DNA of 64,000 nucleotides, taken from Photobacterium marinum (GTDB taxonomy: Bacteria; Pseudomonadota; Gammaproteobacteria; Enterobacterales; Vibrionaceae). The stretch covers positions 62,001 through 126,000 of the forward strand of contig NZ_AMZO01000020.1 in NCBI RefSeq assembly GCF_000331515.1. Reading direction: 5' to 3'. Made by a program: the position numbers and the translations under genes. Shown in pieces: positions 40,020 to 47,354 of the stretch; position 1 is the stretch's first letter, and each line of letters begins with the position of its first letter. The notes beneath the pieces were generated by a model that was given only the letters and a program-made list of their open reading frames with translations, had not been told where the DNA came from and did not search any database.

Positions 40020-40529
40020 ATGGGTCTGTTTGACAAATTGAAGAAGCTGGTTTCAGACGACAGCAACGAAGCTGGTGCAATTGAAATCATCGCACCACTA
40101 TCTGGTGAAATCGTAAACATCGAAGATGTGCCAGATGTTGTTTTTGCTGAAAAAATCGTTGGTGACGGTGTTGCTATCAAACCTGCTGGCAACAAAATGG
40201 TTGCACCAGTAAACGGTACTATCGGCAAGATCTTCGAAACTAACCACGCTTTCTCTATTGAGTCTGATGATGGTATCGAACTATTCGTTCACTTCGGTAT
40301 CGACACTGTTGAACTGAAAGGCGAAGGCTTCACTCGTATCGCAGAGGAAGGCCAAACTGTTAAAGCTGGTGACGCAATCATCGAATTCGACCTAGCTCTT
40401 CTTGAAGAAAAAGCTAAATCAACTCTGACTCCAGTTGTTATCTCTAACATGGACGAAATCAAAGAGCTGAACAAGCTTTCTGGTGCAACTACAGTTGGTG
40501 AAACACCAATCCTGCGCATCAAGAAGTAA
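40020..40529 (+). CDS. crr: EIIA-Glc, glucose-specific PTS component
   Basis: 169 residues. The two active-site histidines are His76 (TNHAF) and His91 ([12 protein letters not shown], phosphoacceptor). It passes phosphate to EIIBC-Glc; its phosphorylation state controls adenylate cyclase and non-PTS permeases. FrsA, encoded near 61 kb, was found as a binding partner of this protein. Good AGGAG ribosome site. Last gene of the pts operon. Confidence 0.98.
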   Translation: MGLFDKLKKLVSDDSNEAGAIEIIAPLSGEIVNIEDVPDVVFAEKIVGDGVAIKPAGNKMVAPVNGTIGKIFETNHAFSIESDDGIELFVHFGIDTVELKGEGFTRIAEEGQTVKAGDAIIEFDLALLEEKAKSTLTPVVISNMDEIKELNKLSGATTVGETPILRIKK

Positions 40530-40550
40530 GATAGTAATATCTTCAAGAAA

Positions 40551-40577
40551 ACGCAGCCTCCGGGCTGCGTTTTTTTA
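40551..40577 (+). terminator. Terminator of ptsH-ptsI-crr
   Basis: Perfect 9-bp stem (40551-40559 with 40564-40572), loop TCCG, then T7. Starts 22 bases past the crr stop. Confidence 0.95.
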
Positions 40578-40621
40578 TGGGTATAAAAGATATCAATATC
40601 GAGCATGAAGATGCGTGATAT

Positions 40622-40654
40622 AAAAAAGCAAGAGCGGTGAACTCTTGCTTTTCT
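40622..40654 (-). terminator. Terminator of the DyP-type peroxidase gene
   Basis: Perfect 10-bp stem (40625-40634 with 40642-40651), seven-base loop, T6 on the minus strand and TTTTCTT on the plus, so it can act both ways. Confidence 0.9.
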
Positions 40655-40685
40655 TGTCCTTCGAAGCAAAGCACACTCGCTTCTG

Positions 40686-41582
40686 CTATAAACTCTCTAA
40701 AACTTCCTTCGAAGGTGCAAAGAAATATGCGCCGTTAACAGCACGAGTGAAACGTAGCAGCTGATCAACTGTACCATCAGTTTCACCATACATGCTCTCC
40801 AGCATGGCGTTGAAGTTATGTTGCGTATTACAATAAGCAATAAACAGCAGGCCGTGATCACCAGTCACCGAGCCATATGGCAGGCTATGACGAACAATTT
40901 TAAGCCCTTTACCTTCCTCTTTGATATCAACACGACCAACATGTGAATCAGCAGGAACGTCCTCAAGCTCAACAGAATCTGGCTTAGTTCGACCAATCAC
41001 TTTTTCTTGCGCTTCTACTGCCATCTTATTCCAGGCTGGCAAGTTGTGAATAAAGCGCTGAACCATAACAAAACTACCGCCGGCAAACTCACCATCAGCA
41101 ATCAGAGCAACATTACGACGGGATTCTTCCGTTTTTGGGTTCTCAGTACCGTCAATAAAGTCGGTCATATCACGTGCGTCCAAGTACTTATAACCATAAG
41201 TCTCGTCCATAACTTCCACTTCCTGAGCAATTGGCTGCAAGAACTGCCGTAGCGTGTAAAAGTTAAGATCATGACGGCTGGAGTTCACGTGCAGCAAAAT
41301 ATCACCACCTGTTGCAGGTGCAGTAGTATCACCAGAACCTAACTGACGAAAATCGTCAAAACCAGCCGGGCAGCCTTTTTCCAGGCTCAACCAGAATGAC
41401 TTACCAAAGGCGATACTAGCGCGCAGTGAAGCACCAGGCTGCTGCTCATTCACTTGCGCCAGCACATTATGAAGCTCCTGACATTGCTTGATCACAGCCT
41501 GCTTATCACCAGTAACTTTCATTACTACATACAGTGCAAACGGACCTGCTTCCGGCAAAATGGCTGGTTGTGCAATAGCCAT
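40686..41582 (-). CDS. DyP-type heme peroxidase (YfeX-like)
   Basis: 298 residues, the size of the cytoplasmic YfeX subgroup, with no signal peptide. The DyP catalytic Asp lies in MTDFIDGTENP. The proximal heme-ligand His is in ADSHVGRVD, and the distal Arg in IVRHSLPYG. The family binds heme b and oxidises varied substrates with hydrogen peroxide; YfeX has also been discussed as a porphyrinogen oxidase. Single gene between the pts operon and a divergent signalling gene. Confidence 0.94.
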   Translation of the reverse strand: MAIAQPAILPEAGPFALYVVMKVTGDKQAVIKQCQELHNVLAQVNEQQPGASLRASIAFGKSFWLSLEKGCPAGFDDFRQLGSGDTTAPATGGDILLHVNSSRHDLNFYTLRQFLQPIAQEVEVMDETYGYKYLDARDMTDFIDGTENPKTEESRRNVALIADGEFAGGSFVMVQRFIHNLPAWNKMAVEAQEKVIGRTKPDSVELEDVPADSHVGRVDIKEEGKGLKIVRHSLPYGSVTGDHGLLFIAYCNTQHNFNAMLESMYGETDGTVDQLLRFTRAVNGAYFFAPSKEVLESL

Positions 41583-41813
41583 ATATTTCTCCTAATTATT
41601 ATTAACTGACATCTTATACCCTGGCACATTAAAGTTACCGAGCAATCCCCTAAGTATCCTCAAAAATACTAGGGTATAAAGGCATAATTATAACGCTCAA
41701 GGTACCAAATAACTGAGTATTTCCTCTGCTATCAAAAATTAAATCTGCTCTTTACTTCCTTACGTTCGTAAACGAAAATTGGCACAGCTCACAAATACAA
41801 GCAATTGCATATA

Positions 41814-43409
41814 ATGAAAAGCCTTCTGTCCCTATTCATCTCAATGTGTCTACTTGCACTGGCTGCCCCTTCGGCCGCCACTGAAAGCGTTTCTATACAG
41901 CTACGCTGGCTGCATCAGGCACAGTTTGCCGGCTTTTATATGGCAAAAGAAAAAGGCTTTTATCATGATGCCGGACTTGACGTTACTATCCTGCCAGGCG
42001 GTAACAACAAAGTACCAATCAAAGAAGTTCTTAACGGCAATGCTGATTTCGGTGTTGGCAACACTGAAGTGCTAGTAGCCTATGGCCGAGGGTTTCCTGT
42101 TACTGCTCTTGGGGCTGTTTTCCAGCTGTCACCATCTATCCTGATGGCAAACGCTGATAGTGATATTCAAACTATCCATGATTTAGTCGGAAAGCGTGTA
42201 ATGATGTTTTCCGGCACTGAAGATGCTGAACTTATCCTTCTTCTTTCTCGTAACCATATCTCTCTTACCGATCTTGAACAAATAACAACATCAGCCAATA
42301 TCAATGACCTACTTTCAGAAAAAGTAGACGCCTTCAATGGTTACCTGACCAATGAGCCATTCTTTTTTGAGGAAAGCGGCGCAAAAGCATTGATTTTCAA
42401 CCCTGCAGATTACGGTATTCGCTTTTACAGTGATGTTATTTTTACCAGCCAGGCACTGGCTGAAAACCGACCTGAAACTGTTGATAATTTTCTGAATGCC
42501 ACGATAAAAGGATGGTATTACGCCCTTACCCACATAGAAGAAACACTGGATGTCATAGAGCAAAAGTATCACCCACAGAAAAGTCGGGCTAACCTTGAGT
42601 ATGAATTAAAGACAGCATCAAAACTGATCATGCCTGATGTTGTCGATATCGGTCACATGAGCCAAGCACGCTGGCAGCTCATTGCGGATGAGTTAGCTGA
42701 ACTCAATATCATTCCACAGACGACTATAGATCAGAACTTCCTCTACCCGTTACGAAGCAAAATCGCCTGGCAGCAACTAAAGGTTTGGATTCTTATTGGC
42801 GCTATCTTGCTGACAATTACATCCATGGCTGCCGCTTACTTTTCTTATGTCAATCAAATGCTGAAAAAGGAGATATCGCGAAGGAAAGAAGCGGAACAAA
42901 GGGCTGAAGAAATGGCCCGAAAAGACACCCTTACAGGAATTGCTAACCGTTATGCCCTGGTCGAAAAACTGCATCATACGATAGCAAACAGCACCACCCG
43001 GAAACCTGCCTTGTTATTCATCGACCTTGATAACTTTAAAGCTGTTAATGACACCTATGGTCACTCCATCGGTGATCAGGTATTGCAGCGGTTCTGCGCA
43101 CGAGTAAGTACACTGCTGGATAGTGAAACGACTTTTTTTGCCCGGCTGGCAGGCGATGAATTTGTCATCCTGCTTTACAACAGCAATAAACATGAAACGC
43201 GAAGACTGGCTCAATCGCTGTCAGCTTATGCCGGAAAACCCTTCTTCATTGATAACAATCGGATCCAAATTGGTGCCAGTGTTGGTATTACCTTTTATCG
43301 ACAAAATGATACACCAGATTATTTTCTTTCCCGGGCCGACAGCAAAATGTACAGAAACAAAAAACGCTCCCAGAAGGAGCGTTTCAAAAACGTCAGTCAT
43401 GTTCTTTAA
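41814..43409 (+). CDS. Periplasmic NMT1/THI5-like binding protein fused to a GGDEF diguanylate cyclase
   Basis: 531 residues from the ATG at 41814; a TTG three codons earlier is unlikely, and neither has a clear ribosome site. A signal sequence (about 1-22, LLSLFISMCLLALAAPSAA) leads to a binding domain of the NMT1/THI5 type (about 28-250; IQLRWLHQAQFAGFYMAKEK, GNADFGVGNTEVLVAYGRGF). A membrane helix (about 323-345; VWILIGAILLTITSMAAAYF) and a short coiled coil precede a GGDEF domain (about 370-525) with LLFIDLDNFKAVNDTYGHSI and RLAGDEF. The active-site motif is AGDEF, a variant found in working cyclases. The RxxD inhibitory site is absent (SETT instead). It probably makes cyclic di-GMP in response to a small periplasmic ligand; the ligand is unknown. 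Confidence 0.9.
   Translation: MKSLLSLFISMCLLALAAPSAATESVSIQLRWLHQAQFAGFYMAKEKGFYHDAGLDVTILPGGNNKVPIKEVLNGNADFGVGNTEVLVAYGRGFPVTALGAVFQLSPSILMANADSDIQTIHDLVGKRVMMFSGTEDAELILLLSRNHISLTDLEQITTSANINDLLSEKVDAFNGYLTNEPFFFEESGAKALIFNPADYGIRFYSDVIFTSQALAENRPETVDNFLNATIKGWYYALTHIEETLDVIEQKYHPQKSRANLEYELKTASKLIMPDVVDIGHMSQARWQLIADELAELNIIPQTTIDQNFLYPLRSKIAWQQLKVWILIGAILLTITSMAAAYFSYVNQMLKKEISRRKEAEQRAEEMARKDTLTGIANRYALVEKLHHTIANSTTRKPALLFIDLDNFKAVNDTYGHSIGDQVLQRFCARVSTLLDSETTFFARLAGDEFVILLYNSNKHETRRLAQSLSAYAGKPFFIDNNRIQIGASVGITFYRQNDTPDYFLSRADSKMYRNKKRSQKERFKNVSHVL
43362..43384 (-). terminator. Terminator embedded in the end of the GGDEF gene
   Basis: Perfect 9-bp stem (43362-43370 with 43376-43384), loop CAGAA, with TTTTTTGTTT on the minus strand. 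It serves the convergent minus-strand genes yet lies wholly inside the last codons of the plus-strand gene. Confidence 0.82.
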
Positions 43410-43412
43410 ATT

Positions 43413-43847
43413 CTAAACAGATGTCACTTCCACTTTCAGTTTCACTTGCTCATCTGCATCGCCATCAGAACTTTCAAATGATGCCGGCGAATTCAAACCA
43501 GTTGAAATCGTTGGTGAAATAATCGTCCGCCAGGCCCCGTCATCAAGTCGCTCCTGCACCTTAAAGGCGATTTTTACTTCTTCAGCCGATACTTCCAATA
43601 ACTCTGCGCTACCAACTAATTCCCGACGATTAGTACTTTCATTATTGAAGCCGAAAAACACTTCATTATCAGTGCCAAAGAACACAGTCTCTTCACCCGG
43701 CAACAGGGACAGGGATGTATTCACTGTCTGGGTCATACCAGCGCTTGATAGTTCAAAGTCCACATCCAGAAGCCAATCAGCCATGGCTAATGGGCTTAAA
43801 AAGGCGCTAAAGAGGACTAAACCTTTACCCCAATCATTCATCTGCAT
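43413..43847 (-). CDS. Secreted beta-rich protein of unknown function
   Basis: 144 residues. A signal peptide (WGKGLVLFSAFLSPLAMA) is followed by an acidic mature chain of about 120 residues rich in alternating hydrophobic residues (WLLDVDFELS, EVFFGFN, EEVKIAFKVQERLDDG, EQVKLKVEVTSV), suggesting a beta sandwich in the periplasm. It has no cysteines in the mature part and no lipobox. GGAG stands five bases before the ATG. The ATG overlaps the upstream stop as TAATG, so it is translated together with the DUF2919 gene. No family is recognised. Confidence 0.75.
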   Translation of the reverse strand: MQMNDWGKGLVLFSAFLSPLAMADWLLDVDFELSSAGMTQTVNTSLSLLPGEETVFFGTDNEVFFGFNNESTNRRELVGSAELLEVSAEEVKIAFKVQERLDDGAWRTIISPTISTGLNSPASFESSDGDADEQVKLKVEVTSV

Positions 43848-44308
43848 TACCTCTCCAAAGGCTGGTCTGCAAATGTATTTCTAACCCTGGTGCTACGGAT
43901 AAGATAGAGGCCCAGCCATACGGTTATTAACAGCGTTATCGCTCGGGACCAGCTAAATGCACCATTTAATAATGTCAGTTGATACACTTGCAGAGCACAA
44001 TCTGTCATGTAGGCCGCGAGCAAGATCGATTTACCACGCCGCCACAATGCATTAATTAGTTTTTTGTTTTTGTGTCGTTGTCCGGTTACCCACATTAAAA
44101 ACAATGCGGGTAACCCCATTACCATTGCGAAATAAAGGTTATTTCGCACCGGATACAAAATTTCTAAAACCTGGGCGCCCTGTTCACGACTGGCGCCGGC
44201 CATAACAAATATAATCCATGCTTTTGCATTAAAAATTAAAGTCAGCCAGAGCATTGCTGACGGCTTTAATAAGCCATGCTTGTCATAAGCATCTATCGGA
44301 TAAAGCAA
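43847..44308 (-). CDS. DUF2919 (YfeZ-like) inner-membrane protein
   Basis: 153 residues from a TTG start at 44308 that has GGGGA six bases upstream and begins at LYPIDAYDKHGLLKPSAMLW, where DUF2919 proteins start. A GTG at 44386 would give 179 residues but has no ribosome site. About four membrane segments (MLWLTLIFNAKAWIIFVMAG; FAMVMGLPALFLMWVT; SILLAAYMTDCALQVYQL; ITLLITVWLGLYLI). The family's function is unknown. Coupled by TAATG to the secreted protein downstream, which suggests a joint role at the envelope. Confidence 0.78.
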   Translation of the reverse strand: MLYPIDAYDKHGLLKPSAMLWLTLIFNAKAWIIFVMAGASREQGAQVLEILYPVRNNLYFAMVMGLPALFLMWVTGQRHKNKKLINALWRRGKSILLAAYMTDCALQVYQLTLLNGAFSWSRAITLLITVWLGLYLIRSTRVRNTFADQPLER

Positions 44309-44386
44309 ACTGATTCCCCGTACACCATTTCTCTTTTTAGCAATGGCGGCACAGATTACAGAATTCAACCTCAATAGGAGTAGCAC

Positions 44387-44779
44387 GTTATATTTATTAT
44401 GCTGATACCATAATTCATATCGCTCTAATCACAACCCGGCAGTGGTAAATTCTGTGGCTGACCGCACTTTTCGATTGTTTGTCTTGTAGCCCAGATCACG
44501 CTTTGCGTAGCTAATATCGTGTGATTTTCTCATTTTATTACATAGCTCACAGTCTGAATTTAAGTTTTTTTAATTCATTAAAACCCTCACCAAGCCATTA
44601 AATATCATTAACTTAGGCTTAATGATATAAAACAGTTTAGCCCGTTCATTTTTTGTTCACAATGTGAAATTTTCCTACATTTGTAAGGAAAATCTCCTAG
44701 TTGCCTCTCATCAAAAGCGTCCGACTTCAGGGTATAATCACCACAGAATAAATAATTCACTGTTCCTCATGGATTAATC
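44387..44779. other. Intergenic region before the DUF2956 gene
   Basis: 393 bases, no credible ORF. It contains a 10-bp perfect inverted repeat (44602-44611 with 44619-44628, centre CTTAGGC), a TTCACAATGTGAA palindrome at 44656-44668, and a TATAAT -10 candidate at 44733-44738 in front of the DUF2956 gene. No binding protein can be named. Confidence 0.5.
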
Positions 44780-45130
44780 ATGGCTAAAAAAAACCAGCAA
44801 AACACCCCGTCGCCGGAAACTCAGGCTGAAGCGATGAGAATAGCGAAAGCAACACAGAAACAAGGCCAGACCAAAGAGCAAACCAAACTCATTGCCCAGG
44901 GAATTCAAAAAGGTATTGAGCAATACAAAAAGCAGCAAAAGATGAAGGCCCGCGAACGCGATAAATTCCGCAAAAAGCAGGCGAAAGAAAAACAAACAGT
45001 AGAAGCCACAGAAACTCATACGGCTACCGAGCAACAAACCATTTATAAACAGCACTGGCTACCTTGGCTATTGCTTGCTTTGTCATGGGTTGGTTTTGCT
45101 GCCTATACTTTTTTGCCGGCAGTAAAATAA
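44780..45130 (+). CDS. DUF2956 family protein
   Basis: 116 residues. The conserved N-terminal block SPETQAEAMRIAKATQKQGQ with TKEQTKLIAQGIQKGIEQYK is the DUF2956 signature; a highly charged Lys/Arg/Gln coiled coil follows. One C-terminal membrane helix (WLPWLLLALSWVGFAAYTFL, about 92-111) makes it a tail-anchored protein with its basic body in the cytoplasm. Function unknown; common in vibrios and related genera. The DUF1499 gene follows 50 bases later. Confidence 0.85.
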   Translation: MAKKNQQNTPSPETQAEAMRIAKATQKQGQTKEQTKLIAQGIQKGIEQYKKQQKMKARERDKFRKKQAKEKQTVEATETHTATEQQTIYKQHWLPWLLLALSWVGFAAYTFLPAVK

Positions 45131-45180
45131 AAGGGCTCTCCCTTTATTTGCTAACCGCTCGAAAGAACAAGGATCGTGTT

Positions 45181-45633
45181 ATGAAAAAGGCATCAACTTA
45201 TATATTGGTAATATTCTCCAGTCTGCTTCTTTTCGGTTGCTCTAATAGTGACCAGCAGCAGATAATGGCCGATCGCACCGGGTCTCCCTGTGGTGAAAAA
45301 CCTAACTGCGTTTCAACACTGGAATCCAGAGAAGATTTTACACTGGCGCAATTTACGCTCAGCCAACAAGGTGGACAGAACTGGCAGGCTATTATTGATA
45401 ATGCCCTTGAGCTTCCCGGAGCCAGCATGGCGCAACAAGAAGACAATTACTTCCGCGTAGAATGCCGTAGCCGGATCTTCGGCTTTGTAGATGATTTTGA
45501 AGTTCGCCGACAGGGCGATACCCTCATCGTCCGATCTGAATCAAGAACCGGTTATTCCGATTTCGGTGTTAATAGAGAGCGAGCAGAGCAATTTCGCCAA
45601 CTGTTAATTGCTGCGGGTTTACTCAAGCCTTAA
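45181..45633 (+). CDS. DUF1499 lipoprotein
   Basis: 150 residues from the ATG at 45181 (AAGG nine bases upstream); a longer in-frame start overlapping the previous gene is rejected. Lipoprotein signal with lipobox LLFGC (Cys20). The mature domain is DUF1499: CGEKPNCVSTLESREDFTLA, FRVECRSRIFGFVDDFEV and the hallmark SESRTGYSDFGVNRERAEQF. Function unknown. Likely in one operon with DUF2956. Confidence 0.88.
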   Translation: MKKASTYILVIFSSLLLFGCSNSDQQQIMADRTGSPCGEKPNCVSTLESREDFTLAQFTLSQQGGQNWQAIIDNALELPGASMAQQEDNYFRVECRSRIFGFVDDFEVRRQGDTLIVRSESRTGYSDFGVNRERAEQFRQLLIAAGLLKP

Positions 45634-45662
45634 TAACGTTAAAAAAGGTACAAAACACACTT

Positions 45663-45681
45663 GATAATGATTCCCATTTAG
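45663..45681 (+). promoter_or_regulatory. Possible Fur box
   Basis: GATAATGATTCCCATTTAG matches the first half of the 19-base Fur consensus (GATAATGAT) fully and the second half poorly. It lies 36 bases before the 74-residue membrane protein. Confidence 0.35.
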
Positions 45682-45716
45682 ATCTATAGTTACCCTATCG
45701 ATCCGGAGGGAAGACC

Positions 45717-45941
45717 ATGGACAGACCATCATTTCTGGTATTAAGCATTATCGGCTTATTTAGTATGGTCGCCTTGCATCTTGCTGAAATTTGGCTGGGC
45801 GGGCAAGCTATGTCACTTAAGCAGTTCCTTCTCGAGTGGTTACCTCTTTACTGTTGCTGGGCAAGCCTGTTGCTTATCGGTGTGTTCAAGCGCTCGCTAC
45901 AAAACTCAGAAAACCACTTTCACACGAGCTCTGGGAATTAA
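45717..45941 (+). CDS. Small membrane protein of unknown function
   Basis: 74 residues. Two hydrophobic segments (FLVLSIIGLFSMVALHLAEI and LEWLPLYCCWASLLLIGVF) with short polar ends, so a two-pass inner-membrane protein. Strong ribosome site GGAGG seven bases before ATG. Possible iron control from the Fur-like site upstream. No family recognised. Its terminator is excellent, which supports a real transcript. Confidence 0.72.
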   Translation: MDRPSFLVLSIIGLFSMVALHLAEIWLGGQAMSLKQFLLEWLPLYCCWASLLLIGVFKRSLQNSENHFHTSSGN

Positions 45942-45950
45942 CACCTGTAA

Positions 45951-45982
45951 AAAAGCCATGTCTCACGACATGGCTTTTTTTG
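45951..45982 (+). terminator. Bidirectional terminator
   Basis: Perfect 12-bp stem (45951-45962 with 45967-45978), loop TCAC, then T-run on the plus strand. The minus strand also gives a T-run, so it can end the nap-side transcript too. Confidence 0.93.
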
Positions 45983-46023
45983 ATTAGCGATGTTCAGCTT
46001 CCAGAAATAGAAGCAGAGGCTAC

Positions 46024-46158
46024 TCAAACTTCTTTGTCTTTACCCAAGGAAAGAAGCCAGATAGAAATGGCAGCCACCCCAACAAATCCTGTCAGGATAA
46101 TCACCGGCATAGCGGCATAACCCAGGGTATGCCAGATAATCGACTCTAATGTACTCAT
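46024..46158 (-). CDS. TIGR02808-type small membrane protein beside nap (NapE-like position)
   Basis: 44 residues (MSTLESIIWHTLGYAAMPVI to KDKEV), almost wholly one membrane helix. The sequence and context match the TIGR02808 family: a protein of about 44-46 residues in Vibrio and Photobacterium found near periplasmic nitrate reductase genes. AAGG stands 10 bases upstream. It follows napC by 37 bases on the same strand and is probably the last cistron of the nap operon. Its job is unknown; by size and place it may stand in for NapE, which is itself a small membrane protein of unclear role. Confidence 0.82.
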   Translation of the reverse strand: MSTLESIIWHTLGYAAMPVIILTGFVGVAAISIWLLSLGKDKEV

Positions 46159-46195
46159 CGTCTTTGTACCTTTCTGTTATTGCCGGGAATCCGGA

Positions 46196-46768
46196 TTACC
46201 AGCCTTCCACATCTTTCATGTCAGGCAGTTTATGTGCGATCCCTTTGTGACAATCAACGCAGGTCTTCTCACCTGATGCCAGCGCAGTTGAATGCTGTTT
46301 AACGCTGCGCGCACCCTGTTCGGAGAAATCCATATATTCAAAGTCATGACAGTTACGACATTCCTTCGAATCGTTGTTCTTCATCCGGTGCCATTCACGG
46401 TTTGCCAGATACCCCCGGCGCTCTTTGAACTTTTCTTCGGTATCAATTGTCCCCATCGCAAAAGCCACCAGCTCTTTCGATGCCTGGACTTTACGAACAA
46501 TCTTATCTGTCCAGTTATGCGGTACGTGACAGTCTGAACAGATAGCACGTACACCGGAACGGTTTGAATAGTGCACCGTCTCACGGATCTCTTTAACAAT
46601 CGGAGCATGACAACCGGAGCAGAACTCTTCGGTGTTGGTCAATTCCATCCCGGTGTTAAAAGCCCCCCAGAACAGCAGGCCGCCGATAAAGCCCATAAAC
46701 AGGACCAATCCCACAGCCACCTTACTCGGTGACGTCATCCGCCGCCAAAATGTTTTCAATATGTTCAT
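46196..46768 (-). CDS. napC: NapC, membrane tetraheme cytochrome c
   Basis: 190 residues. An N-terminal membrane anchor (VAVGLVLFMGFIGGLLFWGA) holds a periplasmic domain with four CxxCH motifs (CSGCH, CSDCH, CRNCH, CVDCH). It takes electrons from quinol and passes them to NapB/NapA. Belongs to the NapC/NirT family. Follows napB by 30 bases. With no napGH in the cluster, NapC is the only visible quinol route. Confidence 0.97.
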   Translation of the reverse strand: MNILKTFWRRMTSPSKVAVGLVLFMGFIGGLLFWGAFNTGMELTNTEEFCSGCHAPIVKEIRETVHYSNRSGVRAICSDCHVPHNWTDKIVRKVQASKELVAFAMGTIDTEEKFKERRGYLANREWHRMKNNDSKECRNCHDFEYMDFSEQGARSVKQHSTALASGEKTCVDCHKGIAHKLPDMKDVEGW

Positions 46769-46798
46769 CTATAGCCTCTCTGTGTCTGTTGGCTATGA

Positions 46799-47266
46799 CT
46801 AGCGCAGCGCATCAACACGCTGGAAGTTATTTTCAACCAATGGCTTGGCATCAGCCTGTGGTACGTGGCACTGCAGACAGAAGTAGCGTGAAGGTGAGAC
46901 ATCTGACAGCACCTGGCCCTTACGCGGTGACTGGTAATGCGTCACACTGATCTTGGTTGCGCCCATTTCATTGGCATTTTTCCAGCTGTGGCACGCCAGG
47001 CATTTATTGGCATTCAGCGACACTTCGTAGTTACGAATAGTGTGCGGGATCAGTGGTGGCTGGTACACATAGTCACTGTCGATTGTGCCCTGATCGCGAG
47101 GGTAACGTTTCATCGGATCCGCCGCACGGGTCGTTTCCAGTTCAATACCACCACGCAGTGATTCCAGGCCACCAATTCCACCAGGATTGTTCAGTGCTTC
47201 TGCACTTTGTACGGCACCGGCTACCATCATGCCAACTGCCATCACAGCTAAAACTAAACGTTTCAT
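46799..47266 (-). CDS. napB: NapB, diheme cytochrome c subunit
   Basis: 155 residues with a signal peptide (MKRLVLAVMAVGMMVAGAVQ) and two heme motifs CLACH and CLQCH. The stretch PPLIPHTIRNYEVSLNANKC is characteristic of NapB. It transfers electrons from NapC to NapA in the periplasm. GGAG ribosome site. Separated from napA by 88 bases containing a hairpin. Confidence 0.97.
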   Translation of the reverse strand: MKRLVLAVMAVGMMVAGAVQSAEALNNPGGIGGLESLRGGIELETTRAADPMKRYPRDQGTIDSDYVYQPPLIPHTIRNYEVSLNANKCLACHSWKNANEMGATKISVTHYQSPRKGQVLSDVSPSRYFCLQCHVPQADAKPLVENNFQRVDALR

Positions 47267-47308
47267 GTTCTTCTCCGCCTTATGGCTAAATTCGAGTCAG
47301 GCTAGCTG

Positions 47309-47332
47309 CTGCCCGTTCCTCGGAACGGACAG
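47309..47332 (-). other. Intercistronic hairpin between napA and napB
   Basis: A stem of about ten pairs with one mismatch (47309-47318 with 47323-47332), tetraloop CTCG as read on the plus strand, no U-tract. More likely an mRNA stability or processing element than a terminator. Confidence 0.5.
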
Positions 47333-47354
47333 GCTTTGCTATTACTTCAATGAG

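Noticed and set aside
41755..41785. A second ERIC element before the GGDEF gene
   Set aside because: It shares the core TTTACGAACGTAA on one strand, but lacks the GAG/TGA flanks and the long arms are not symmetric.
44656..44668. TTCACAATGTGAA as a CRP site
   Set aside because: The half sites are in the reverse order and spacing to TGTGA-N6-TCACA; it is only a short palindrome.
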